Positions 42,519-56,243 of a stretch of DNA of 64,000 bases are shown piece after piece. Both the position numbers and the translations under genes were made by a program. This stretch comes from Enoplolaimus lenunculus (Eukaryota; Nematoda; Enoplea; Enoplida; Thoracostomopsidae). Under the pieces are notes generated by a model, which had not been told where the DNA came from, searched no databases, and was given only the letters and a program-made list of their open reading frames with translations. Within the stretch, counting starts at the first letter, position 1, and every line of letters starts with the position of its first letter. The DNA lies in contig JASANG010001649.1 in NCBI GenBank assembly GCA_030248215.1, forward strand, positions 186,001 to 250,000. Reading direction: 5' to 3'.

Positions 42519-45500
42519 ATGATTTTTGATTGGATACGAAACTGGTTTATGTCAACTTTCGGCAGTTGCTTCGTTGCTCCGTTTTGTTGCGGAAGCAGAA
42601 TCGCCCGCAACGCAAGCGAGTCACCTTGGAGCAGCAGTGGACAAACGAGCTCAAGCATTGGAGTTATTAAAGACGATCATGGCCCTATTGATAGCGGAAG
42701 TTTCGGAGGGCTAACAAGCAGCCTAGGTTCAGGGTCACCCCGTGTATTACAAGAATCTATCGAGCTTCCACACGCCAAACCAGATCAAACTGAAACGTCA
42801 CCCCTTCTACCTTCCCAAGAACACGATAATGAACAAGGAGCTGCTGGAGGAGCCCCACAAACCAGGGTAGAACAGCTTGGTGCCCTGGAAATTTCGACGT
42901 CAACAGAAATGTCCGAAGTACTAGGAGTCCAGTTGAATGCAGAGTTGAGCAATATTGACAGTTGTACCTACTACGATGCTGGACCATCGCTGTATGACGA
43001 ACTAGAACAAGCTGCTAACCAGCCGACCCTGCGACTTGATTTGCTAGAGCCTGAAACTAACGAATCTTATAGTGGATACCGCCGCGGGAGCTACTGGTCT
43101 GATACTGAGAGCCACTCGCCCCATGGACTCGACAATGCAACCTCGTCGCCTACATCAAGTGTTCCCGCTACACAACTTAGTCCATTCTCTCCACCGCTCG
43201 AAGCTGGAAGCGACCAAAATAGCTTCTATACTCCAAACAGATTAACTCCAAGCAGCAGTCCTTTGACTACAGATTTAGATTTAGGTAAAAATTTAGTAAA
43301 ATTATCTAAAACAAATATGACTTCACGAGATAAAGCATTCGGGCGTGCACGACTACCAACGATCACTACAGATTTTGATACGTTAAGGCGGTCACTACTA
43401 GATAGGCCTGGTGGAGCGGTGCTGTTTGAAGATCCTGATTTTCCGGCTGAAAAGTCAAGTCTGTGCTACTCGCCGGATCGCTTTGCGGACGTTGATGTCG
43501 TATGGAAACGACCGCATGTTAGTTTTGAGTGGTAGTCCGCTATCTTGTTTGTGTGAAGGTCTAAGTCTAAAATTGCTATTTGAATTATATATTTGACGCA
43601 ATAAATGACAGATTTAGATTTACGCATTATAGTGAACGCTACACAGCTGGGAACTGTACAATAACTGTCGGTCCATGTTTTGAAAATAGATACAGAAGTC
43701 ATGAGCATCAAGCCGCATGGATCTGGGTTGGTCAATAGAATCCCCACATTTTTTTAAAACTTCTTACACTTGGTTTGATCCTACGCATAAGTAGCAGCGA
43801 CAGAAATCTACCAAGCTCTTTTTAAGATTTGCAGCAATACTATTGACATCCAAATCCAAACAGTGTCACGGTCGAAATTTTTTACGTATACAATAGCCTC
43901 AGGCATTAATAAAAAATATTAAATTAGCGTTGGAGGGATATATTTGTATTCGTCAGTGAGCAAAAGATATAAGAGGAACTCTGTTGTGGCTCGTGGGGTG
44001 CCTTCGTAATCCCCAACGTACGGTCATACTTTTAGTTAAGAATATTTTAAAACTAAGTTAAAATAAAACTCATAGCCTCACCATTGGTAAATGATTAGAA
44101 CCAGAGTTCGGTATCAATCACAGTCATTGTCCGACCACCTGTCAAAAATAGGATCCACTATAACGTCCGCAGGAACTAGCCGGTGGTTAACTAGTTATGG
44201 TCGAATAACTGATTTGGCGCCTTCCCAGAACACTGCCCGAATGCGACACAGTTATTAGACTTTAACTCGTGAACCAGTAGTCCAATCGGAAAACTTAAAC
44301 CGCACTCAACTCAGCTGCGCAAGCTGGGTTTAAGCATACATAAACACCTAACTTTTTGAAACAACTTTTTTGGTCGTACGAGAAAGGTTGAAACCGAAAA
44401 CTATCAGTTTCTTTGAAAATGAAACATGCAACGTGGATTAATTAGTGGATGCCATGAGAATCGCTAATATGCGAAAAAATTTAAAATCTGGCCATTTTTA
44501 GCAAACACTGGCTGGCGCTTCACGCAAAAGTGCCAAAATCTTTTTTGATGCATTGCTTTCTCACTAGTCCCCTCGCGAGATTACCGTCCTCACGGGCCTA
44601 AAAAATTTGGACTGGCAATAAAGGATTTGCGATGACTTATAAGCACGTTTGACACTTTTCTATGGGGGCCAAAATTTTACTAGAGGGCTAATCTCACCCA
44701 AGTTTTCCTTTTGCGTCGCGACCATGTTTGTGTACGACTTTAATTCATTAAATTGTTAAGCAAAATTGCCTTAACTACTTCGTCTAGCGGATCCAGAGGA
44801 GGGAAGCAGATGATAAAATGCAAAGGTCCCGCCCTACCTTGCAATTTTCTCCCCCTCATAAAATTAACATATATGTTACATACAGTAAAAATTGCGTTTT
44901 ATAACTTTTGCTAGCCCGCTTTTCACGTGAGAACTTTCTGGATCCGCCGACAGGTACTGCGAAATCAGTGCTTTTTGCCTGTAATACAAAGCCACAAAAA
45001 TCGAATTGAATTTTTTGTGACTTTTAGGAAATCATTACCGACTGCAAATTTATTATTGATGGTGCTACTCGATTTGATATCAAACAAGGAAAACTTGGTA
45101 GGTATACTGATTATCTATGCTTTTTCAAAAGTTCGAACCAACGCGTACCAAAAACAATAGCAAAAAGTACGGAAACCGGAAACCGGTATTAATATAAATA
45201 AAATACATGAATTTTGACAGTAGGCGAATATCTGGTTGAACTCTGTTTTGATTCTTGTATGAACTCTGATGTAAATTTGCGGTTCAGATTTTGATGTAAT
45301 CACAGTCCGTTTTCTGAACATTGCTACCGAAAAAGTAAATGAAAGTATGTCTTTAAAAAAGCTTCTGAATAAAAGCATGAATTTTACCAGAAAAGGAATA
45401 TACGTTGAACGTAGTTTTCTTTCCTGTATGAACATTGGCGTAAATTTGCGGTTCCGATTCCGATATAATCACAGTCCAATTATTACACATTACTGCCGTA

Positions 45501-48500
45501 AATGCAAATAAATGTATGCTTTGAAAGAGTTTCTGCAATTATTTTAAGGCTTCGCTTTACTGTTTCAGGAGATTGTTGGTTGCTGGCTGCAGTCGCTAAC
45601 TTGACAATGTATCCGGAATTTTTCAAAATTATTATTCCGCCCGAACAAAGTTTTCGTCCCATGGATTATTGTGGTGCATTTAAATTTGTGGTAACGGTTT
45701 TCTTTAATTTTTAAGTACTTTAAATGTTGCTTTCGGTAAAAGACAATTTCAAATTATCAATCGATGTTAATTGTCACAAAGTTAAAATTTTGATTTAGTA
45801 AACCTGAGCAGAATTTAGCTTGTTTTAAGGGAAATCACCTAGCTATGTTATTCACGTATTACTCACGTTTATAGAATGCTTTTTAGTGCACAGAATTTAT
45901 ATACTTAACTGCCTACTTTTGCTCTAAGAGCAGCACAACCACCAGATGGAAGCGATGCGTTTAGTTCCGTGGGGTCCCATGGGCGGAGTTGGATGGGATA
46001 AAACATAATGCCCATGAGTAGTATAGGAGGGCCAGGACCCCTCCTATACTACTCCCGTGGATTAGGCTCCCCATAATTTGCAAAAATGGGACAAAATTAG
46101 AAGGGCTAATTTTGCTCAGCTTTGAAAATTGCAGCTGAAAAGTAAACTGATTTTTTGGCTGGCAAAATACTTAATTTTATATCGTTCATCGATATTTTCT
46201 AACCTGTGTTTAGCTAAATGGAATAAAAACTGAACGGAATAACTAAAAGTCGCAAGAACATAGATTAATTGCACTAAAATATGCAAATAAATATAAAAAG
46301 CACTTCAGCGCTGTTAATTATTCCATAATATAACTGCTATTATTGTAATGCATGTGGTGCATGGTTACTTGTTTCCCAATGGGTCGGCTGGAAAAACTCC
46401 CTCCTGGGCGTATAGAGACGTATCGCTGTTATCAGCCGCTTCTGACAGTATTAATCCATGACGTGTATGCTTGGCAAAATTAAATCAAAACCGGGAAATC
46501 TGACGAATCTCTGAACGAATTTCGTATTTAACGATACGTGAACCTGACAGCTTTAATGTTGACAGAAACCAAGAGAGTCAGTGCTGTGGATTCAAAAGTG
46601 TGCGGAGATGGTTGTACGCCCCTCGTCAGAAACTATTTTGTGATAACATGGTACGGCCCCTACTTTACAATTGGTTCATAACTTTTATCAGCCTGCCTCC
46701 CGTCAGAAATTTCTGGATCCACCACTGCGTATGACTGTGAAGAAAGCTGTGTAGAAAATTGTCAACTTAAGAAGTCGTCTTGCACCCGTCTTTAAAGCTA
46801 TAAACTTGCTGTCTGAAAAATATGAAGCGAGGTGTGCGCATTAACTATTAAAAGAATTGCATTATCATTGAATCCAATATTATTTTATTTTGCTATTTAT
46901 TTTTTTGCTTAGTTTTGGCGAAGTGGTCAATGGTTAGATGTCATTGTTGACGACCGGCTACCGTTTGTTAAGAACGAACTGTTATCGATGCATAGTTCAA
47001 ATGAACGAGAATTTTGGTCTGCGCTACTGGAGAAAGCATACGCTAAGTAAGGCACAGAAATCAAATTCGTTCACAAAAGTTTGTGGCAATTAATGCAGGT
47101 AGATCAATTTTATAGCATAGAACAACGGGCCGATGTTACTTTTAGGGCCATAACCATGGTTTAAGCATATGCCTAAGCCTAATCCTAAGCGTAAGCAAAA
47201 AATGTAGTCTAAAATCTAAGCCTTCTCTTTTACAGACCCACCAGACACTGGGACGGCCCTTAACATGGGCCCCAACAACCAATGATTGAGCATCGAATAC
47301 AATTTGAGACCAAGCACGACAGAACATGTAAAAGTATCAGTGTCAAACAAAATTTGATCACTGATCCTGTAATGGTCACGTCACGCAGCAATTTTGCGCA
47401 AGCAAACGAACAACCATCTAAACACAACTCCGTAGCTTTAGCGTGTAATTAATTTGCTTTTTTAGGGTCAACGGCAGTTACGAAGCTCTCGAGGGTGGTT
47501 GGTCAAGCGAAGCGATGCAAGATTTCACTGGTGGAGTGACAGAAGTGCACGATCTACGTGAATCGATCCCGCCGTATTTGTGGGATGCACTGTTGCATTC
47601 GTTTCAAAATTGTTCTATGATGTGCGCTGGGACATTGGTAAAATTTTAGCGCGTATTCTCAACTGTGCGTAGAACCCATTTTCCATTGTTCAAAAGACTG
47701 CTGCTGGCTTGCGAGTAAAATTTTTAAAAAGAGTTAAACTTTTGCTTAATCTTTAAAGTGTACTTTTTGCTAGTCGTTAGGTTTACATTTACGCTGTATA
47801 TCTTGACTTTCACGTGAAAGTTAATGTTTTAAGTAGGCTTTATTGGGAGCTTGCTCTATGGCTTAAACAATTCAGCACTCAGTGTAATGGAATGATAAGT
47901 TAAATAAACAATATTAAACTATTTATAGCCTGATCCTAACGTGTATGAAATGCAAACGTCATACGGATTGATCAAAGGGCACGCGTATAGCATCACTAAC
48001 GTCAAGGAGGTCAGTTAATACGAAAATGCAACTACCCAAAAATAGATGATCTGGTTCTAGTGCGCTTTCTACCCATATTTAATGTTAATACACTTTCAAT
48101 CACAGGCTGACGTTTTGGCAAAGACACAAGATTTGGTAAGCATTTTCCTAAGCCTAAATCAAAGACGAAGCCTAGGTCTTAGCTTAAGACTAGAACCTGT
48201 GGAAGTAGCTTATGGTGAAGGTAACGTTATACCTACTTGTCGTGAAGTGCCGTCCGGGCGCAAGTCAAAAAATATTTGCAAATTTTCATGCAGTGCCATA
48301 CGCCAATTCAAGTGCGGTGCGGTATAGTGTCGGGCGGTAACAAGGACGACACCAGACAGCATTAAAGTACTCAAAAAGTATATAGCGTCACACTTATACG
48401 ATTTTTGTTTTATCCTAATTTTAAATAAAACTGATTGCAAAATTTGGTTTCAGATTGAACTAACGCTTTCATCGGGTTATCAAATCAAAGAAAAACTGAT

Positions 48501-51500
48501 CCGACTACGAAATCCATGGGGTGAAATTGAATGGAACGGCTCTTGGAGTGATAAGTAAAGATATAACTCGCGTTGAAATCCTGAATGCTCTTGAAAGATG
48601 ATGAACTCGATTTTTGATTATTTTTAATTCCAACTGTAATTCCGATTCAGACTAAATTTCGTTTCGTTGGAAACCTTCTATTAATTGTCCAGTGAACAGT
48701 GTTTCATCAAACGGTGAGGCAAAATTCGTATTTTTATGCAACTGGTTGATAGACACATACAAACGAATTTTAAGTGAACCGCCGCAAAGTAACAAGTTTT
48801 CCAGATTTGGAGAGAATCCAGCATGGTTTAGAAGAAGCCAAAAACTTTATGAAGTGTATGGTAATATTAGAATTCAGATGTATATAAAGTCAAAACAAAC
48901 AATTTTAGGGTGGGGTAGGCTCTGTGGTTCCGCGTTTAGCTGCTTGGCCTGTGTTAAACACTATATGTAGTTTACTTTTCAGTTCAACTGAATGGAATCT
49001 GTTAACGGAAGATCAGCGAGCCCAGGTTGGACTAGCGAAAAAAGAAGACGGAGAGTTTTGGTAGGCGACACTCCTGTAGCCAAGTTACACGGACCAAAGC
49101 GCCCGGAAAAACAATATGACGAAAACCGACTAAGTTTTAATACTTTCGCCAACGTTTCTACATTTTATATTAATGATAGCCGGATCCAGTGTTTGTAAAT
49201 ATTTAAAGCCATCCGTTCTGCCATGCTGAAAATTTGTGATGAAAATGATTCGATGTAAAAATTAAATTTGAACCATTCGTTGAAGCGTCAAATTTTATAA
49301 ACTCAAAAATGTATCGTTTTGATATCGGAACATTCTTGGTCTGTAGCCATATGCAAATTTAATTTAATTTTATCAAGTACATACAAATGAGACATTGTGC
49401 AAAGCACACGCCTTTGCCGTAGCCTCACGCTAAGCTTAAGACCTAGCTTTAAGCCCTATCCACACGTGCGAATTTTTACAGCAAGAACTTGCATATGCAA
49501 GGTTGGTTACAAATGAGTTTTTGATAATCTTGCAGCTACATGCTGTTCACCGGAATTCGTGCTATGAAATATAATTCGCACTTGTTAATACAATTGCACT
49601 CGCCCGCAAATTATTCACATAATGTATATAAAAATTCAGAATGATTGTGAGATTTCTTTGTAAATACTTAAAACGGCAAGTGTTTCGTGCAAGCTGCAGC
49701 TGCGAGTTCTCGCTTCAAAACTTGCACGTGTAAATAGGGTTTTATCATTAAACGTAAGGGCATGGGTACAAGATCCATCGTAGATACAGTTAGACGGATT
49801 TTGAATATTTTTAATATTATTTGTTTGTTTTTTTGTTTGCTTGCTTAAGGATGCCATACTCTGATTTTACACGATACATCGACCGCGTCGAATTCTGTCA
49901 CTTTAAACCAGACAATCGAATGATTGAAATTTACGGCGGCGGGCGACATTCGGTCTCGTGGCAAGAAACACATTTTGAAGGCAGCTGGATCAAAGGCGTG
50001 TCTGCTGGAGGTTGCATGAATTATATTAGTAAGATTTTCATCACACTTCTTCTATGAACATTTAAATTTGTTTTGTTTGGTATTTGATTTCAATCTGAGT
50101 TTCGAAGCCCGATAATTTCTTATTGGAATTTGTTAATATCACCACTCGACCATAAGTATACTTCAAGTGCAGTGGCGAATCTACGATTTTCTGACGGAGG
50201 CAGCAAGTGAACGTCCCTACACCCACCCTTATCTGCTACGGCTTGATGAAGATATATATAAGTATTTGAACATTAAATTCCAGACACAGGCTATGCTATA
50301 TATGTTATAGCCCAAGCCGTAATTCAGCCTAATTAAAAATTCGGCTACTAGTCAAGGTCGTAATTACGCCTTGAGCTAGCCCCTGACGTAATTCATTCTC
50401 TGTTACAAGTTTACGTCTTATGATTGGTTACTGTCTTGATTCCATACTCAACTACAATTAGCTGACATAAATACTCTTTTCTGATTGGCTAAGTAAATAC
50501 CTGTTGGCTACCAAACAGTGTATTTTACTAAAGTTAAGTGGAATCAGCTGAATTACAACTATCAAGTAACCAATCAGAAAACAACGCAGGTTTCTCACAC
50601 ATAAGTCCGCCCTGGGCTTGCCCAAGTCGTAATTCCGCTTTGGACTAAACCCATTCTGGAATTGGGCTGAATTACGACTCGGGCTGCAACATATATATGT
50701 ATTTAAATTTTATGTTTTAGACACCAGCTATGCCGAGAACCCTCAGTTTTTAATTGAAATAGCAGACTGTGGCACGCATTCGGCCAATCGCGAAGAATGT
50801 GTTTGTATCATTGCGTTGTTACAAAAAAATATGAGGCGACAAAAAAATCTTGGCGGTGGTGGATTTTTACCAATAGGATTTGATGTTTTCAAGGTAACGC
50901 AGTATTATGAGCTTGTTGAGCATTGTTTATAATATAAATATTGTTTGCGTGTATTTTTGGGAAGGTATGGTGCTCAAAAACTTCAAAATGAAAATGTGGT
51001 TTTTCAACAATTTTCGGCTCAGTATAGCGTTTACGGTGTCACGTTATACTTTTAATTTTATCATTCGCCGCACGTCAACACTTTTTAGCTGAAAATTACA
51101 AACCGGAGCGTACTTATTTCAGTATAGCGGTTAGGAGATATCAATTAGCCAATTCAAATGAATTTAAATTGTTCTGTGATGTTTTTCATTCAGCTCAACA
51201 AGTCTACAGTCAGTGATTTTCGTCGTCAACGGCGACTTGACAAACTCTGGTTTAAAGACAACCGGCCTCCAATTTACGGCACCAAAACGTTTAAAAATTC
51301 ACGTGAAATCTCTGAACGATTTCTGGTTCGACCTGGTACTTACGTTATTGTTCCGTGTACATTTGAACCAAATTGTGACGGCGAATTTTTGTTACGAATG
51401 TTTTCTGAAATCGAAACCCGTGGAAGGTACATAAGTAGCAATTTGTTGTTTGCTTGTCTTATATATGTACATATATTGCTGTTAGGAATGAAAGGTTGAT

Positions 51501-54500
51501 TTTCTCTCATGACTGTGCATTTATATTTGAAGTTGTTTATAAAACGTATATATTATAAGACCAATGATTGATATAAAATATTACCAATTATTTTTTACTG
51601 TATTAACGTTATTGTTGGACTTTTAACTTCAGTTTAAACGAACGTGAATTTTGTCAAACGTGACTAAGATTAATGCAAAACATAATTTCTGCAAACAAAT
51701 AAAGCCGAAACTTTACGAAACCCGTTGAATTATATTTAGTCTTAAGGCTTATTAACCATCATGTTTGCGCCACGCTTCGTTTTAGTAAACTACAATTTGA
51801 CGACATTTGTCAAACTGTGCCCTGATTTAATACTTCCCCCTGAAATTACATGAACTAAAATGCATGTTTTTCTTGCAATATCATTCGCTTACAAAACATT
51901 TTTTGTCAACAATGTAAAACAAGACGTGAATTTATATATTTTAGCGAAATCGACGACGAAAATAAAGATACAACACCGGTACCTTCTCCAACGGTGCCTG
52001 ATAAACCCAGTACGGACGAAACAGATGACAGAGTGTTTCCAGCGACACCAAGTCCGAAACCAGATCCCAGTGCAGACGATAAGGTAAGTTCATAGGACTT
52101 AATATATGTCACGTAATTTGAAATGTTACATTTTTTTACTTAGTTGAAGTATACGGAGACGAATATCTGGACACAGTTTAATATTATCACCGAAGTAAAA
52201 AGGAAACTAAATTTTAATAAGCAAAATTTTCGTGGTCCTAAATCAATTGTGAACGACAATTTTAAACCATAGTGATTGTTGAACCATTATCTACAAATGT
52301 ACAATATTAATAATTGTGAATATGCATAAACCAACAGCACTGATTCAAGGGCCCCTACTCTAAAATGTGTGTAGCACCTATCATCAGTAAATGATAGATC
52401 CTGTATTTTGGAACAACCGTATTGTGAGGTTCAAAATTCAGGCCCAGCTAAAGATAAGGGGCGGAACGTTTTTCTGTGGAACTAGAAAAGACTAAGCTTA
52501 GAGCTTTAGACTAAATTTTTTTGCTTAGCTTAGGCTTAGGCTTCGGCTTAGACTTAGGAATATGCTCATTCTTACGCTTAGGCATATGCTTAGGCTTAGA
52601 CATAGGAATATGCTTATAATACCGTTCCGCCTCTGTTCTTTACATTTGCTAAAATTCAGAACATTGTTCGCGTAAACTTTGTCCTACATCTGTAACAATT
52701 TTGTGATTTGGAATTGTAGATGGTCGTCCATTTGAAAACCTATCGCTAACTGATAATAGGTGCTATAAGAATTTGAGAGACAATATGTGCCAAGTTAATT
52801 TTTAAAATTTTATAACTTCGAGAAATAAACTGTTAACTAATAGGAATATCGATAATTGTTTCAGCAAGAAGATTTCAAAGAGATTGCGTTTGATTTATTT
52901 TTCAAGTTTTGTGGTGATGACTATTTGTTGGACACTAGCGATCTTCAAAAGTTGCTCGGCGATTATTTTAAAACCGGTAAAACATCGACGTCGCCAGAGT
53001 ATTTGTTTGCGGCTGTGTAACCATGATCCACCAGAAAAAGTTTTAATTGAAACCATTGTAATTGCAAATTTTGCCACTTTTACTCAGTATGTCTACATAT
53101 ATAAAACACACTTGGTGAACCTGCAGGGGTAGCAGCTACGCCGCATTATTCATATAATTGCGGTAGCAGCTACGCCGCATTATTCATAGAATTGCCTTTG
53201 GCAATGAGATAAAGCTTGTTTCATTTGTACGAGGACGTGCTGGGTGCCAGGCGAATGCCAAGGGGTTCAGCCCATTCTGGAAAAAATTTTGTCCCCTATA
53301 AATATTTTCAACCTTGGTTGTAAGTCATCGAAACCCATTGTATGCCGCTGCTAAAATATTTTCTGCACCACTTACAAACGTGAGCTTGCTACGGCCTGCA
53401 TTTACACTGTAGTTTGATTTAAACTTCTGCTTTGCGTTTAGATTTTGCATTTGATACATTATTATTAAAGGCCCATCGCGAGCTAAAATGCTAGACATGT
53501 CATAAATAATCAGAATTTGCTTAACAAACTGTCAAAACCGAATATTTACAAAAATCTGCTGCTTTTAGTCTCCAAGGTACGTAGCATATCCGTTAATAGA
53601 CGCAAGTGTTGTAACTTTCGAATCAGCTTGAGACAAAACTTCAAAATTTAGCACATTTTTCGCATTCGGTTCGACATGCTCGTCAGCAGAGTTTAAGGTC
53701 CGCGGCTGTTTCATTTCAGATGCTTGAAAACCTATTACTGACTGATAGGTAATAGGTGTTACATAGACATGAGAAGACGGCTTTTTGGTTGAGCCAAAAC
53801 ATACCACACAAACAATAAATTGTCTTGTATTCAACAAATATTGACTGAAATTTAATGTTTAAGGCAATTATGTCTTAATACGGACACTCCAGACATATAT
53901 GTCTTGAAATCCAGAGATTAATTTCTTAAATTTTTTAGAAATATGTGTATGATGCTTTTCAGACTTTTACTCAAATTTAAGACTTTGTTTCATAAACAGT
54001 TAAGACAAATGTTTCTGATGTTTCTGAAATATGACATGTATTTCTGAAACACAAAACAAATATGTCTGAAATACAAGACAAATATTTTCCAGAGAAACGA
54101 GTCCAAATTTCCGGGCTAAAGCTCAACTAAACACCCTAATTTTACAGCCTAAGATACGTCCAAGACGTAAACTTAGGTTGGGAGAAGTCTAAGATCATCC
54201 CGAATTATGCTTGAAATTGGATTATTTAAATACACTCCTCAGAATATAAACGGATCAACTTTTTTGCATACATAGAAATCAGAACAAAATTACTCCTGTA
54301 TATAATTACTAATGTCTTATAAATTGACAACTTTAATTTCTTAAATTTAAGACATTTATGCTTTAACCATTTCAGACACCATGACTTTCTGAGCTGTAAG
54401 GCTATTAATGTCTGAAATACCTGACATTTATATTTACAAAACTTAAGAAAGAAACTGTCTTGAATTATCAAGACAATTTATTTGTGTGTTGGTTCACATT

Positions 54501-56243
54501 TTATTGTTTAGATTTTGACAAAGCATCTTGCCAAAAAATGATTTCGTTAAATGATACGTTTTTAATTGGAAGAGTTGACGAGCAATCGTTTCAATCGCTA
54601 TTTGCCTCTGTAAACACCTGGAAAGTAAGGTTTACTGTCGCTCGATTTCACAGTGGTATATCGAAATATATTATTCAATCTTCATAGTATAGCAAAAATT
54701 TAGATTTAGAGAAAGCTCGAAGCAAACTTTCAGTTTTCTAATTGATTGAAGAGGCGGTAAAGGTGAAACATTGCTCAGAAAAACTGGGATCTTTTTGTTT
54801 CCAATTTACAAAAATAATATAACTTTGCTACTGAGTTTTTGATGATTCAGTATGAGATCCGCGTAGTGCGGGGCTTGATGGCGGCAGCCCCATATCCTGC
54901 GTTGAGCTACTTGACATTTACGGTGGGTTTAGAGGAACGGTAGCCCGTGATCAGAAACGAACAAAGTGCCCCTGCCAAATAGTGGAGGGGTAGGGATCGA
55001 TAAAAAAGCTTTAATATGTACAAATCAACAAACCAATACTAAAACCGAGTCTTGGAACTTCATGCCCACAGTCGCAGATTATGTAGAATAACCCTGACTT
55101 GGCTTTTTAAACTTAGCAGTGAAATTTTTAATTTCCTTTTAATTTTGTGTATGTAATGTGTTTAAGCGAGCGTTTGAAGAATATGACTATGACAATTCGG
55201 GCACAATTCGTTCATTTGAATTGCGTAACGCTTTGAGAGATTCAGGTACCTTTTAAAAATTCCAAGAAACAATTTCCAACAACAATAAAACTATATATGG
55301 TAAATTTAAAGAAAGCTGTCTCCAAAATCCATGCTTTGTATGATTTAAACTGCGTAGATACTTTAGTGACCCGAATAGTAATGGGTAATGACAAGAGTCC
55401 CCATTTTGTATTTTAATCAATAGGAGAATGTATACTAATAAGAGCCCGTAAGCGAATAGTTTCTAAGCCATAATTACAGTCCATAAATGTCAATTGTCCG
55501 TATAACGCCCTCCTTGACATTCACAACTGATATTTGGTTATTAAAAACACTAAATTTAAGGTTTATCAATTACTAACCGCACCGCTCGTGCAGTTGTACT
55601 AAATAACGTTGACACCGATCAAAACGAAATGAATTTGCCACAGTTTGTTACGTGCGCAATTAAACTGCAGAAACGTTTGCAGCAATTTGCGCAATTTGAA
55701 CACGATAAAAACAACCGTGCGTTGGTTGATGTCGATCAGGTATTCCACCCGGACGTACGCCCATAGTTCACTCATAGACAAATTCTAGAAATAGGAATAT
55801 TTGATACTTTATAGCTAGTAGAGAGGCAATAAGCAACTTTAATGGTTTTTAGCATGTTATTAGTTGTAGACCTCTTTATCACTATTGCACCATTCACACG
55901 TGCAAGATTTGCAGCGAGAACTTGCAGCTGCAATTTGCACGAAATACTTGCTGCTGCAAGTATTCTCAAAGGAACATTCCAGTTGACCAATCAAACTACA
56001 GGTGCAAAAAATTCAAGTGACTTGCAACTGCGTTCACAGGTGCGGTTTTTGCAGCAACAGCTTGCAAGTGTGAATGCAATTTAATACGTAACATGATCTA
56101 GAAATCTGCGCAATTTCTCTGTTACGATTTTGATAGAAATTAACTAATTATGTCCACCGAACAGTTTGAAGCTTGCGTTCCTGTATCTAAAAGTTAATAA
56201 ATGCAATATTTTTCTTTTTTAGTGGATTGAAGCAACACTGTGA
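42519..56243 (+). CDS. Calpain (calcium-dependent cysteine protease, classical penta-EF-hand type), 19 exons
   Basis: Exons: 42519-43517, 45028-45097, 45569-45690, 46913-47046, 47466-47637, 47929-48009, 48106-48135, 48454-48554, 48983-49060, 49850-50028, 50721-50893, 51194-51426, 51945-52083, 52144-52194, 52865-52976, 54512-54624, 55167-55245, 55561-55739, 56223-56243. All are in phase; 1021 codons plus TGA. A TGA three codons before the ATG supports this start. Calpains cut target proteins in the cytosol when Ca2+ rises. Visible: Cys359 in [45 protein letters not shown], His517 in KGHAYS, Asn556 in [26 protein letters not shown] opening the C2-like domain, [14 protein letters not shown] closing it, then a penta-EF-hand domain with one canonical loop ([12 protein letters not shown], 936-947). 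The triad is intact, so it should be active. Unusual: residues 1-333 are a Ser/Pro-rich disordered extension starting with a Cys-rich hydrophobic segment. The exact calpain subtype cannot be set. Confidence 0.94.
44100..44545. repeat. Palindromic foldback repeat, diverged copy
   Basis: 'ggttaactagttatggtcgaataactgatttggcg' faces 'gacacagttattagactttaactcgtgaacc'; the right end has 'atatgcgaaaaaatttaaaatctgg' and 'gcaaacactggctgg'. It lies in the first calpain intron (43518-45027). That intron also holds a 'ggatccagaggaggg...ttctggatccgcc' inverted-end repeat (about 44765-44950). Confidence 0.6.
47110..47285. repeat. TTAGGC-bearing inverted-repeat element
   Basis: Left 'gggccgatgttacttttagggcc', core 'atgcctaagcctaatcctaagcgtaagcaaaaaatgtag', right 'gggacggcccttaacatgggcccc'. 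It lies in the calpain intron 47047-47465. Confidence 0.6.
49446..49740. mobile_element. MITE-like inverted repeat, CACACGTGCAAG family
   Basis: Left 'ccctatccacacgtgcgaa....agcaagaacttgca' and right 'gcagctgcgagttctcgcttcaaaacttgcacgtgtaaataggg' are inverted copies of about 45 bp. A second copy is at 55886-56085 ('cattcacacgtgcaag' ... 'cttgcaagtgtgaatg'). Both are in calpain introns. Confidence 0.7.
50295..50695. mobile_element. MITE-like element with ~37-bp inverted ends (GCCCAAGCCGTAATTCAG)
   Basis: Left 'atatatgttatagcccaagccgtaattcagcc' and right 'gggctgaattacgactcgggctgcaacatatatatg' are inverted copies. Shorter GCCGTAATT/AAGTCGTAATTC words lie inside the ends. The interior has 'ctgattggctaa', with its complement further on, so the whole is partly palindromic. 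It fills most of the calpain intron 50029-50720. Confidence 0.75.
52450..52650. repeat. TTAGGC-bearing inverted-repeat element, hexamer-rich copy
   Basis: Ends 'aggggcggaacgtttttctg' and 'ataccgttccgcctctg'. Inside are about ten TTAGGC or one-change variants and 'aatatgcttataatacc'. It lies in the calpain intron 52195-52864. Confidence 0.7.
55361..55505. mobile_element. Truncated third copy of the TA-flanked MITE
   Basis: Starts TA-CTTTAGTGACCCGAATAGTA, then 'aagagtccccattttg', 'aagagcccgtaagcgaatag' and 'gtccataaatgtcaatt', colinear with the first ~150 bp of 19138-19578. The rest is lost. It lies in the calpain intron 55246-55560. Confidence 0.7.
55886..56085. mobile_element. MITE-like inverted repeat, CACACGTGCAAG family (copy 2)
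   Basis: Inverted arms 'ttcacacgtgcaagatttgcagcgagaacttgcagctgcaa' and 'ttgcagcaacagcttgcaagtgtgaa'. An open frame over it (55842-56084) reflects the repeat and is not supported as a gene. Confidence 0.65.

Noticed and set aside
48692-48970. 92-codon frame inside a calpain intron
   Set aside because: The flanking calpain exons (48554 and 48983) join in phase (AA|T, Asn) without it, and the sequence is not calpain-like.
52480-52625. TTAGGC arrays as interstitial telomere tracts
   Set aside because: Hexamers are degenerate, short and always bounded by the same unique inverted ends, so a dispersed element explains them better.
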